This document shows positions 25,283 through 32,798 of a stretch of 41,472 nt of DNA, piece after piece; within the stretch, counting starts at the first letter, position 1, and each line of letters begins with the position of its first letter. Made by a program: the position numbers and the translations under genes. The DNA is taken from positions 1 to 41,472 of the forward strand of contig CAVISR010000011.1 in assembly GCA_963645405.1 (NCBI GenBank), written 5' to 3'. The notes beneath the pieces are model-generated. The model ran no database searches and had not been told where the DNA came from. It saw only the letters and a program-made list of their open reading frames with translations. Source of the stretch: Colivivens sp963645405. GTDB taxonomy: Bacteria > Bacteroidota > Bacteroidia > Bacteroidales > Bacteroidaceae.

Positions 25283-26176
25283 TCAATACTTGATATTGAG
25301 TTCCTTCACTATTGCACTTATCTCGCCAAAAGTGGTGAGGCGGGCTGGAACGAGAGGCAGACGGAGTTCGTTTTCAATCAATCCCATGCTGTTCATCATG
25401 GCCTTCACTCCTGCAGGGTTGCCGTCGACAAAGAGCAACTTGAACAGTTCTGTGAACTTGTGATGGATTGTCAGAGCAGTCGAATAGTCGCCATGAAGTG
25501 CCAAACGTACCATGCGTCCGAACTCGTGTGGCAGAGCGTTACCGATAACACTGATAACTCCTACTGCACCCAAAGTGATGAGAGGGAATGTGATGCCGTC
25601 ATCACCTGAGATTACGTCAAAGTCTGCCGGTTTATTCTTTATGATGTCATCAATCTGAGTGAAATTGCCGCTTGCTTCCTTGATTGCCACGATATTCGGA
25701 CAGTCATTGGCAAGACGGAGCGTGGTTTCAGCAGTCATGTTCACCCCTACTCTTCCCGGTACATTATACAATACCACCGGAAGGTCGGTAGCTTCCGAGA
25801 TTGTGCGGAAATGCTGGTAGAGTCCTTCCTGCGAAGGTTTGTTGTAGTAAGGACAAACACTGAGGATGCCGTCGATGCCAGTGAAATCCTCGGTCTTCAA
25901 GGTCTTCACAATCTCCATGGTGTTGTTTCCGCCACATCCCATCAAGATAGGTACAGTGCCATGCACTTTCTCGATGACCAGGTCCTTTATCTTCTTCTTT
26001 TCGTCAGCCGTAAGGCAAGGTGTTTCACCCGTTGTTGCGAGGATGCAAAGGAAATCAATGCCTCCAGCCAATTGATAATCAAGTATGCGTCGTAGCGAAT
26101 TGTAGTCGACCGCACCATCTTTGGTGAACGGTGTGATGAGTGCGATGCCTAAGCCTCTGAATTTATTATGTGCCAT
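25283..26176 (-). CDS. dapA: 4-hydroxy-tetrahydrodipicolinate synthase (DapA)
   Basis: A 297-aa TIM-barrel enzyme that condenses pyruvate with aspartate semialdehyde at the entry to lysine and diaminopimelate synthesis. Active-site elements are visible: TTGET at 48-52, Tyr137 in YNVPGRVGVN and the Schiff-base Lys166 in AIKEASG. Length and start (MAHNKFRGLGIALITPF) are typical. It has its own promoter between it and ligA, and a strong hairpin downstream, so it may be an independent unit. No other lysine-pathway gene lies nearby. Confidence 0.97.
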   Translation of the reverse strand: MAHNKFRGLGIALITPFTKDGAVDYNSLRRILDYQLAGGIDFLCILATTGETPCLTADEKKKIKDLVIEKVHGTVPILMGCGGNNTMEIVKTLKTEDFTGIDGILSVCPYYNKPSQEGLYQHFRTISEATDLPVVLYNVPGRVGVNMTAETTLRLANDCPNIVAIKEASGNFTQIDDIIKNKPADFDVISGDDGITFPLITLGAVGVISVIGNALPHEFGRMVRLALHGDYSTALTIHHKFTELFKLLFVDGNPAGVKAMMNSMGLIENELRLPLVPARLTTFGEISAIVKELNIKY

Positions 26177-26196
26177 ATCTTTTATTAAATCGACTG

Positions 26197-26226
26197 CAAA
26201 GGTAAGAATAAAATGTCAATTGGCAA
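26197..26226 (-). promoter_or_regulatory. dapA promoter
   Basis: TTG (26226-26224), 19-bp spacer, TACCTTTG (26204-26197) on the minus strand. It sits in the 57-bp gap after the ligA stop, showing that dapA need not rely on read-through. Confidence 0.75.
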
Positions 26227-26233
26227 TAATACT

Positions 26234-28309
26234 TCACTCATTTATTAACTGCAAGAACTCATCTTCGCTTTTTATCTGAATTCCAAGTGACTTTGCCTTC
26301 TCTAATTTAGCAGGTCCCATGTTGTCACCCGCAAGTATGAATGAGGTCTTTGAAGAGATGCTTCCTACGTTCTTTCCGCCATGTTTCTCTATCAATGCCT
26401 TGTACTCGTACCTTGAGTGATGCTTGAACACTCCGCTGATTACGATGCTTTGCTGAGCAAGAATATCGGTGTGCCCCTTTTGTTCTTCTTCCGACATCTC
26501 CATGCATACTCCAGCTTCTTTCAGTCGAAGGATGATGTCGCGGTTCTTCTCGTTGGCGAAATATTGTATGACGCTCTGCGCTATAATCTCCCCTATTCCG
26601 TCCACATCCAGCAATTCTGCCAGCGATGCATGTGCAAGTGCATCCATAGACTTGAATCTGCGGGCAAGGAGTTTTGCAGTTGTCTCACCCACAAAACGGA
26701 TTCCGACAGCGAAGACAACTCTCTCAAACGGCACATTCACCGATTCTTTTATTGCATTGACTATCTTGCTGGCTGAAACCTTGCGGTTGATATTGTTGCC
26801 TGCAACCTGTGCCACAGTCAATTTATATAGGTCTGCCACATCCCGGATAAGTCCACGCTGATAGAAATCATCCACGGTTTCCGGTCCGAGACTGTCGATA
26901 TTCATTGCCTTGCGGCTGATGAAATGTTCTATGCGTCCTTTGATTTGAGGCGGACAACTCGTGTCATTGGGACAGTAATAGGCTGCTTCACCTTCAAAGC
27001 GCACAAGCGGAGTGCCACATTCAGGGCACGTCTTGATGAACTCCACCTTCTGCATTCCGGGCACACGCTGTGACTTGTCGACGCCCACTACCTTCGGGAT
27101 AATCTCGCCGCCTTTTTCCACATAGACCATATCTCCGATGTGGAGGTCGAGTTCGTTGATTATGTCGGCATTGTGCAACGATGCACGTTTCACTGTTGTT
27201 CCGGCAAGTTGAACCGGATTCATATTGGCAACCGGAGTGATGGCACCGGTACGTCCAACTTGATAGGTCACCTCATTCAGACGTGTACATTCACGTTCTG
27301 CCTTGAACTTATAGGCAATTGCCCATCGTGGAGCCTTGGCTGTGTAACCCAAAGACCGCTGTTGTCTCAGCGAGTTGACTTTCAGGACAATTCCATCTGT
27401 TGCAACAGGAAGGTTCTTGCGCTCTTTGTCCCAATAATCAATGAAATCCAATATTTCCTGCAAGGTCTTGCATTTCTTCATGCCTTGCGACACCTTGAAT
27501 CCCCACTCCTTGGCAAGCATCAGTCCTTCGTAATGCGATTGTATGGTGAATGATTCCTGGCTGAGACCGAACAAGTCCTGCTGTCCGCTCTTGGAAGGAC
27601 GTGTGAGTGTTGTTCCCTCTGGCAAAAGCAGATAATAGAGGTAAGCATCCAGTTTTCTTGATGCCACGAGTTCCGACTTCTGCGATTTCAGAGTTCCGCT
27701 TGCTGCATTTCTTGGGTTGGCAAACAATGGTTCTTCCTTTGCCTCACGTTCTGCATTCAATGCTTCGAACGATGACCAAGGCATCAGTATTTCACCTCTT
27801 ATCTCAAACTCATGAGGATAGCCCGCACCTTCACGCAGTTGCAGTGGAATACTTTTGATTGTGCGCACATTTGCCGTCACATCATCGCCAACTACACCAT
27901 CGCCGCGAGTTACTGCCTGCACCAGTTCTCCGTCGATATAGGTCAGAGAAATGCTCAGTCCGTCGTACTTCATCTCTGCCACAATCTCAAAGTCCTCGCC
28001 TTCAAGTCCCGAGCGCACTCGTTCATAGAAATCATTGACATCACCTTCATTGTAAGTGTTTGCCAACGAAAGCATTGGATATTTGTGAGGCACCTGTCGG
28101 AACGACTGGCTCAAGTCGTTGCCCACACGCTGTGTTGGAGAATTCGCATCGAAACATTCCGGATGCTGGGCTTCCAAGTCTTGAAGCTCATGCATCTTTT
28201 GGTCGAATTCATAATCACTGATGGTAGGCTGACTAAGCACATAATAATTGTAATTATGCTGATGCAGTTCCTTCCTCAGTGCTTCTATCTGTTCTTTTGG
28301 TGTCATCAC
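26234..28309 (-). CDS. ligA: NAD-dependent DNA ligase LigA
   Basis: A 691-aa ligase that seals nicks in replication and repair. The adenylation domain has the KYDG motif with catalytic Lys114, preceded by the NAD-binding YYVLSQPTISDYEFD segment. Then come the OB fold, a four-Cys zinc site (CPECGTPL and CPNDTSCPP), helix-hairpin-helix repeats (about 500-590) and a C-terminal BRCT domain. Length is normal and no key residue is missing. The ATG at 28309 is preceded by AAAGGAGAT, an unusually good Shine-Dalgarno for this phylum; a second ATG follows directly, so either Met may be used. Confidence 0.97.
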   Translation of the reverse strand: MMTPKEQIEALRKELHQHNYNYYVLSQPTISDYEFDQKMHELQDLEAQHPECFDANSPTQRVGNDLSQSFRQVPHKYPMLSLANTYNEGDVNDFYERVRSGLEGEDFEIVAEMKYDGLSISLTYIDGELVQAVTRGDGVVGDDVTANVRTIKSIPLQLREGAGYPHEFEIRGEILMPWSSFEALNAEREAKEEPLFANPRNAASGTLKSQKSELVASRKLDAYLYYLLLPEGTTLTRPSKSGQQDLFGLSQESFTIQSHYEGLMLAKEWGFKVSQGMKKCKTLQEILDFIDYWDKERKNLPVATDGIVLKVNSLRQQRSLGYTAKAPRWAIAYKFKAERECTRLNEVTYQVGRTGAITPVANMNPVQLAGTTVKRASLHNADIINELDLHIGDMVYVEKGGEIIPKVVGVDKSQRVPGMQKVEFIKTCPECGTPLVRFEGEAAYYCPNDTSCPPQIKGRIEHFISRKAMNIDSLGPETVDDFYQRGLIRDVADLYKLTVAQVAGNNINRKVSASKIVNAIKESVNVPFERVVFAVGIRFVGETTAKLLARRFKSMDALAHASLAELLDVDGIGEIIAQSVIQYFANEKNRDIILRLKEAGVCMEMSEEEQKGHTDILAQQSIVISGVFKHHSRYEYKALIEKHGGKNVGSISSKTSFILAGDNMGPAKLEKAKSLGIQIKSEDEFLQLINE

Positions 28310-28525
28310 AAATCTCCTTTATATCTATGTGTGCTCTTTTATATCTCTGTGTGTTCTTTCTAAATTCCTCATCCCAAGCTTTAAGTTCTCAGGTCCAGAC
28401 CCTAAAGTATTCGTCCTTAACTCTCAATTTCAAGTTCCAGACTCAAGACTCTCAGTTCTGTATTCCAGTTCCAAACCCTAAATTCCAAGCTCTAATTCTC
28501 TCCTTTTCTGTTTCACCTCGTCCTC
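28310..28525 (-). repeat. Purine-rich degenerate repeats upstream of ligA
   Basis: In these 216 bp the minus strand is strongly purine-rich with recurring words such as TTTAGGGTTTGGAACT, GTCTGGAACTTGAA and GAGAGTT. Next to ligA there is a 20-bp imperfect tandem on the plus strand (TTTATATCTATGTGTGCTC then TTTATATCTCTGTGTGTTC, 28318-28357). No gene and no clear -7 box were found. Confidence 0.55.
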
Positions 28526-29356
28526 TCATTCAAGTTCTCTTTGTCTGCAGAAATAGCCGGAGAATATCTCGTCGATGGACTCAACCGGTTTCTCGAACAG
28601 TCCGAAGACACTGCTTCCACTGCCTGACATTGCTGCATACTTGGCACCCAGGTCATAGAGTTTGTCTTTGATTGCCGCTATTTCCGGATATTTCATGAAG
28701 ACGCTCTTCTCGAAGTCGTTTACCACTGTTTCCTTCCATGTGTCAATGGGTTGCGCAAGCAATTCGGGAAGTGAATGGACAGGATGTGCCGGAACAACAT
28801 TCTTGTAGGCATCGACAGTGGAGACAAAGACATCGGGTTTTATGAGCACCAGGGTGAGACCTTTCAAGGACAGGTCCAAATCGTGGAACACATTGCCTAT
28901 TCCCGTTGCCATGACCGGTTGGTTCTTGATGAAGAAAGCACAGTCGGCACCGAGCACAGATGCATACGTCTCCATTTCCTCAGTGCTGAGTCCCAGTTTC
29001 ATCTTTTTATTGATTGCCTTGATGGTGAACGCAGCGTCGGAAGAACCACCACCAAGTCCTGCGCCTGTAGGAATGTGCTTGTACACAACGAACGACATGG
29101 CTGGCAAATCGAAGTCTCGCTTCAGAAGCTTGTATGCTTTCACAACGAGATTGTCATCGGGCGTTCCGTCAAGGATATTGCCTGAGACTTTCAGCTTGTA
29201 GCCGCATTCAGGTGCATCGTCTTCAATGACATTCAGTTCGATTGCATCTTGCAGGGCAATCGGATAGAACACTGTCTCCAGGTTATGGTAACCGTCGGGT
29301 CTTTTCTCTACTACATTCAGACCTATATTGATTTTCGCATTTGGGTAAAAGATCAT
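28526..29356 (-). CDS. ispE: 4-diphosphocytidyl-2-C-methyl-D-erythritol kinase (IspE)
   Basis: A 276-aa GHMP-family kinase of the non-mevalonate isoprenoid pathway. The N-terminal PNAKINIGLNVVEKRPDGYH holds the substrate-binding residues. The ATP loop PTGAGLGGGSSDAA lies at about 91-104, and the C-terminal AAMSGSGSSVFGLF is the third GHMP motif. Length is typical. ATG at 29356 is preceded by AAAGGAGAA, and the upstream 14-mer AGATATAAAGGAGA is also found before ligA. A -7 box is at 29403-29396. Confidence 0.96.
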   Translation of the reverse strand: MIFYPNAKINIGLNVVEKRPDGYHNLETVFYPIALQDAIELNVIEDDAPECGYKLKVSGNILDGTPDDNLVVKAYKLLKRDFDLPAMSFVVYKHIPTGAGLGGGSSDAAFTIKAINKKMKLGLSTEEMETYASVLGADCAFFIKNQPVMATGIGNVFHDLDLSLKGLTLVLIKPDVFVSTVDAYKNVVPAHPVHSLPELLAQPIDTWKETVVNDFEKSVFMKYPEIAAIKDKLYDLGAKYAAMSGSGSSVFGLFEKPVESIDEIFSGYFCRQRELE

Positions 29357-29395
29357 AGCTTTCTCCTTTATATCTTCTTTATTATTTTACGATGA

Positions 29396-29403
29396 CAAAG
29401 TTA
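29396..29403 (-). promoter_or_regulatory. -7 box for ispE
   Basis: TAACTTTG on the minus strand, 40 bp before the ATG. A -33 TTG at normal spacing is not evident. Confidence 0.55.
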
Positions 29404-29457
29404 AGGATTTATGACGACTTACGGAAACCAAATCCAAAGTTTTTTTGTTCGAGTCCG

Positions 29458-29566
29458 AAAAAAAATACAGGCACCTGCTTCTTGCAGCCTCGGTAATCCG
29501 AATGACTTTCTACCTATCCTGCCTTTCCTTCCATCAGGTTCTCGTCTGACAGTCAAGTGCCTGTAT
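29458..29566 (-). terminator. Structured 3' element and terminator after dnaB
   Basis: On the minus strand ATACAGGCAC (29566-29557) pairs perfectly with GTGCCTGTAT (29474-29465), enclosing 82 nt, and is followed by a run of eight T (29465-29458, the first shared with the stem). Inside are short hairpins, for example TCGG-ATTA-CCGA and CTGC-AAGAA-GCAG. It starts 16 bp after the dnaB stop. It may be an elaborate terminator or a small structured RNA. Confidence 0.65.
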
Positions 29567-29581
29567 GTATTTCCCGTGCCT

Positions 29582-31120
29582 TTAGTAAGGCAGCGTGTCT
29601 TCTATCATTCCTGCGCCAAGCGGATCGTCTGCCGGCAGTTGCGGAGCATCGTTCATTCTCGACTGGATGACGCCTCCTTCGGGTGACGAATCCATATCGT
29701 CGAGATTGGCAAAGCGCGCGTATTCGCCCACGAACTTCAGCCGCACATCACCCGTCTTACCATTACGGTGCTTGGCAATGATGATTTCTGCCGTACCTTT
29801 CAGCGAACGTCCGTATGCATCTTTCAGGATGTTGTAGTACTCAGGACGGTGAATCAGACAAACCATGTCGGCGTCTTGCTCAATGGCTCCTGACTCACGG
29901 AGGTCGGACAGCTGTGGTCGGTGTGCATCCTTCTTCTCATCGGAGTCTGCACTTGCAATTCGGGTTTCAATACCACGGTTCAACTGCGACAGGGCAATAA
30001 TCGGAATGTTCAGTTCCTTAGCCAGTGCCTTCAGCGAACGTGAGATGGTTGACACCTCTTCCTGACGGCTGTTGTAACTCATTCCAGATGCGTTCATCAA
30101 CTGCAGGTAGTCAATCAAAATCAGTTTCACTCCATGTTCGCGCACGAGTCGGCGTGCCTTGGTTCTCAGTTCAAAGACTGAAAGCGACGGAGTGTCGTCC
30201 ACATAAAACGGTGCGCCATACATCTCGTTTATCTTTATGTCAAGCTGTTGCCACTCGTACGGGGCAAGCTTTCCACTACGTATCTTCTCACCTGTTATCT
30301 CGCACACGTTCACAATCAAACGGTTGACCAGCTGTACGTTCGACATTTCAAGTGAAAACATGGCTACTGGCTGTCGGTTGTCCACCGCAATGTTCTTTGC
30401 CATGGAAAGCACGAAAGCAGTCTTTCCCATCGCTGGTCGGGCAGCGATGATGATAAGGTCTGAAGGTTGCCATCCGTTGGTTATCTCGTCGAGCTTGTAG
30501 AAACCGGAGCTGATTCCGGAAATACCGTCGGCATTGGCTGCAGCCTTCTCTATTCCCTTGTATGCCTCGGCAAGGACGGGGTCAATCTGGGTGAAGTCTT
30601 TCTTTATGTTGGTCTTCGAGAGTTCAAAGAGTCTGCCCTCTGCCTTCTGCATAAGCTCGTCGATGTCCTGTCCCTCGTCGAATGCTCCTTCCTGTATCTT
30701 GCTTGCATAAGTAATGAGTTCGCGTGCCAGCGCTTTCTGGGCAATCACCTTGGCATGGTACTCGATGTGTGCGGACGAAACGACTTTGTTGCTCAGCTCT
30801 GCCACATAGAGCGCACCGCCTGCATCCTCAAGTGTTCCGTTTTTGCGCAGTTGTTCTGTTACGGTGAGGATGTCAATCGGTTTGTTCTCTCCCGACAGGC
30901 TTTGTATGGCTTCAAATATCAGCTTGTGCTTTGTGTCGTAGAACGAAGCTGGCTTCAGTATGTCTGCCACTTGTCCGAATGCTTCCTGCTCAATCAGGCA
31001 AGCACCAATCACAACCTCCTCAAAGTCTACTGCCTGAGGTTGCTGGCGTCCCAAGTCGGAGACCACCACCACTCCTTCGCTTTTCTTTCTGTTCGTCGTC
31101 CGTTTTGTAGTTGTTGGCAT
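29582..31120 (-). CDS. dnaB: Replicative DNA helicase DnaB
   Basis: A 512-aa hexameric helicase that unwinds DNA at the replication fork. The N-terminal primase-interacting domain starts at VDFEEVVIGACLIEQEAF (about 31-48). The RecA-like domain has Walker A ARPAMGKT at 227-234, VAMFSLEMS, the Walker B LILIDYLQLM and IALSQLNRGIE. A basic N-tail (MPTTTKRTTNRKKSE) and an acidic, Gly/Pro-rich C-tail extend beyond the core. There is no intein. A promoter -7 box is upstream and a structured terminator downstream, so it is probably monocistronic. Confidence 0.97.
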   Translation of the reverse strand: MPTTTKRTTNRKKSEGVVVVSDLGRQQPQAVDFEEVVIGACLIEQEAFGQVADILKPASFYDTKHKLIFEAIQSLSGENKPIDILTVTEQLRKNGTLEDAGGALYVAELSNKVVSSAHIEYHAKVIAQKALARELITYASKIQEGAFDEGQDIDELMQKAEGRLFELSKTNIKKDFTQIDPVLAEAYKGIEKAAANADGISGISSGFYKLDEITNGWQPSDLIIIAARPAMGKTAFVLSMAKNIAVDNRQPVAMFSLEMSNVQLVNRLIVNVCEITGEKIRSGKLAPYEWQQLDIKINEMYGAPFYVDDTPSLSVFELRTKARRLVREHGVKLILIDYLQLMNASGMSYNSRQEEVSTISRSLKALAKELNIPIIALSQLNRGIETRIASADSDEKKDAHRPQLSDLRESGAIEQDADMVCLIHRPEYYNILKDAYGRSLKGTAEIIIAKHRNGKTGDVRLKFVGEYARFANLDDMDSSPEGGVIQSRMNDAPQLPADDPLGAGMIEDTLPY

Positions 31121-31153
31121 AATCGTCTTTCTTCCTTATTCTGTTTGACGGTG

Positions 31154-31161
31154 CAAAGTTA
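31154..31161 (-). promoter_or_regulatory. -7 box for dnaB
   Basis: TAACTTTG on the minus strand, 34 bp before the dnaB ATG. No TTG occurs at the usual upstream distance, so the -33 half is poor. Confidence 0.55.
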
Positions 31162-31240
31162 GCTGTTTTCCTTTTATCCATCGACATTCACCACCCGAAA
31201 GATTTCAACAAGATATTGACCTCGATGTTGAAAAGTTTCG

Positions 31241-31276
31241 AAAACAAAGCCCTCAATCTGTCACAGACTAAGGGCT
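31241..31276 (-). terminator. Intrinsic terminator, probably of purT
   Basis: On the minus strand AGCCCT ... AGGGCT encloses an inner TCTGT-G-ACAGA stem and is followed by TTGTTTT. It lies about 275 bp past the purT stop, so the purT transcript would carry the repeat array as a long 3' region. Confidence 0.7.
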
Positions 31277-31411
31277 CCAAGTCTTATCGACCTATAATGA
31301 CCAAATTCATTATGACCTTATATCTTACTCATCATGAACTTACACCTTATGACCTTATATCATTGAATGAAGCAAAATCTTATTTCAGTTCCGCGTGCAG
31401 TTATCCGTTGG

Positions 31412-31521
31412 CACACGACCGATTGTCCTTCGACATACGACCAGTTGTCTTTCGACATACAATCGGTTGTCTTTGGACTTACGTCCGGTTGTCCATCGAC
31501 TTACGGCCGGCTGTCTATCGT
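31412..31521. repeat. Five tandem copies of a 22-bp unit
   Basis: Units start exactly every 22 bp at 31412, 31434, 31456, 31478 and 31500. Examples are CATACGACCAGTTGTCTTTC in unit 2 and CTTACGTCCGGTTGTCCATC in unit 4. The copies are diverged, but the TTGTC core and the CGA ends are mostly kept. Confidence 0.9.
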
Positions 31522-31550
31522 TCTGCGAAGACAGGAACTTCAATAACACC

Positions 31551-32723
31551 TTATTTTCCTTCTGTCACCGTCACCTTGGCTGAAAGCGACTTGCACTTGG
31601 TGCGGAGGTCATCGACTGAAGCGCCGAGCTTGTCGTAGCAAACCACCACTCCCATGCGTCTGCCGACGTGTGCCACCGGTTTTCCGAAGATGCGGAGATA
31701 AGTGTTGGGGGCTGCACAGACATCTTCCATGCCTGTATAGTCGGGATGGTCGGTCTCGATGCCGGACAGGATGACTGAGCTTGCGCCAATCTTTTCCTGG
31801 GTTATTTCCGGAATTGGCAGTCCGAGCACAGCGCGGCAATGAAGCTCAAACTCACTGAGATTTTGCGTTCCGGCAAGTGTCACCATACCTGTGTCGTGCG
31901 GACGTGGCGAGAGTTCGGAAAAGTAGACGCCTTCGGTGTCGGACAGGAAGAACTCAACTCCCCAGATTCCGCACCCGGTGAGTGCTGCTGTCACCTTGGC
32001 TGCCATGTCCTGGGCTGTCTTCAACTGCTCGTCGGAAATCTTTGCCGGCTGGAAACTCTCGCGATAGTCCCCACCCTTCTGCACATGACCGATTGGCGGG
32101 CAGAACAATGTCTTGCCGTTCTTCTGGGTTACTGTAAGGAGAGTTATCTCTGAGTCGAACTTGATGAACTGCTCCACAATGACTTCCTTGATGTCGCCGC
32201 GTGCACCTTTGGCTGCGCAGTCCCATGCTGCTTGCAGTTCGGCAGGGCTGTCCACCTTGCTTTGTCCGTGACCCGATGAAGACATGAGTGGCTTCACAAT
32301 GAACGGATAACCGATTTCATTTGCTGCTTCAACAAATTCCCCGAAAGTCTTGGCATACTTATAGTTGGCTGTCTTGAGCCCAAGCTCCGTGTGAGCCAGT
32401 TCGCGGATGGCTTTGCGGTTCATGGTGTAGTTCACTGCCTTTGCCGACGGCACTACCTGAATGCCCATCTTCTCACAGTCGTACAGTTTCTCAGTACGGA
32501 TTGCTTCTATCTCGGGCACGATGATGTCGGGATGGTGCTTCTCCACTGCTGCCATGAGGGCATCGCCGTCGAGCATGTGGAAAACTTCACATTCATCTGC
32601 CACCTGCATTGCAGGAGCGTGTTCGTAGGCATCACACGCAATGACGTACTGTCCTTTCCTTTTGCATGCAATGACAAATTCCTTACCGAGTTCACCCGAA
32701 CCCAAAAGCATAATCTTTTTCAT
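31551..32723 (-). CDS. purT: Formate-dependent phosphoribosylglycinamide formyltransferase (PurT)
   Basis: A 390-aa ATP-grasp enzyme that makes formyl-GAR from formate, ATP and GAR in purine synthesis. The N-terminal KKIMLLGSGELGKEFVIACK is the PurT start. VPEIEAIRTE, the ATP-grasp core (FIVKPLMSSSGHGQSKV), GIWGVEFFLSD and SELSPRPHDTGMVT carry the ATP and metal sites. Length is typical. No separate -7 box was recognised in the 75-bp gap to the upstream DUF4301 gene, so the two may share a transcript. Confidence 0.96.
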   Translation of the reverse strand: MKKIMLLGSGELGKEFVIACKRKGQYVIACDAYEHAPAMQVADECEVFHMLDGDALMAAVEKHHPDIIVPEIEAIRTEKLYDCEKMGIQVVPSAKAVNYTMNRKAIRELAHTELGLKTANYKYAKTFGEFVEAANEIGYPFIVKPLMSSSGHGQSKVDSPAELQAAWDCAAKGARGDIKEVIVEQFIKFDSEITLLTVTQKNGKTLFCPPIGHVQKGGDYRESFQPAKISDEQLKTAQDMAAKVTAALTGCGIWGVEFFLSDTEGVYFSELSPRPHDTGMVTLAGTQNLSEFELHCRAVLGLPIPEITQEKIGASSVILSGIETDHPDYTGMEDVCAAPNTYLRIFGKPVAHVGRRMGVVVCYDKLGASVDDLRTKCKSLSAKVTVTEGK

Positions 32724-32798
32724 CTGTACTTTCTGTTTATTTATTGTTTCAGCCGTTGGTTTTACACCTTATTATATATTATATATAGTGAGATTGTT

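Larger units (their letters stand above)
31164..31550. other. Gap between purT and dnaB holding the purT 3' region
   Basis: No gene is seen. From right to left, in the purT direction, it holds a 22-bp tandem array (31412-31521), a 15-bp direct repeat TTATGACCTTATATC (31310-31324 and 31347-31361), and an intrinsic terminator (31241-31276). Confidence 0.7.

Noticed and set aside
29458..29566. SRP (4.5S) RNA gene
   Set aside because: A GGAAGGAA word occurs in the loop, but the flanking bases do not form the conserved domain IV stem and internal loop, and the two halves do not pair along their length.
31412..31521. CRISPR array
   Set aside because: Units are only 22 bp and directly adjacent, without unique spacers, and no cas gene is nearby.
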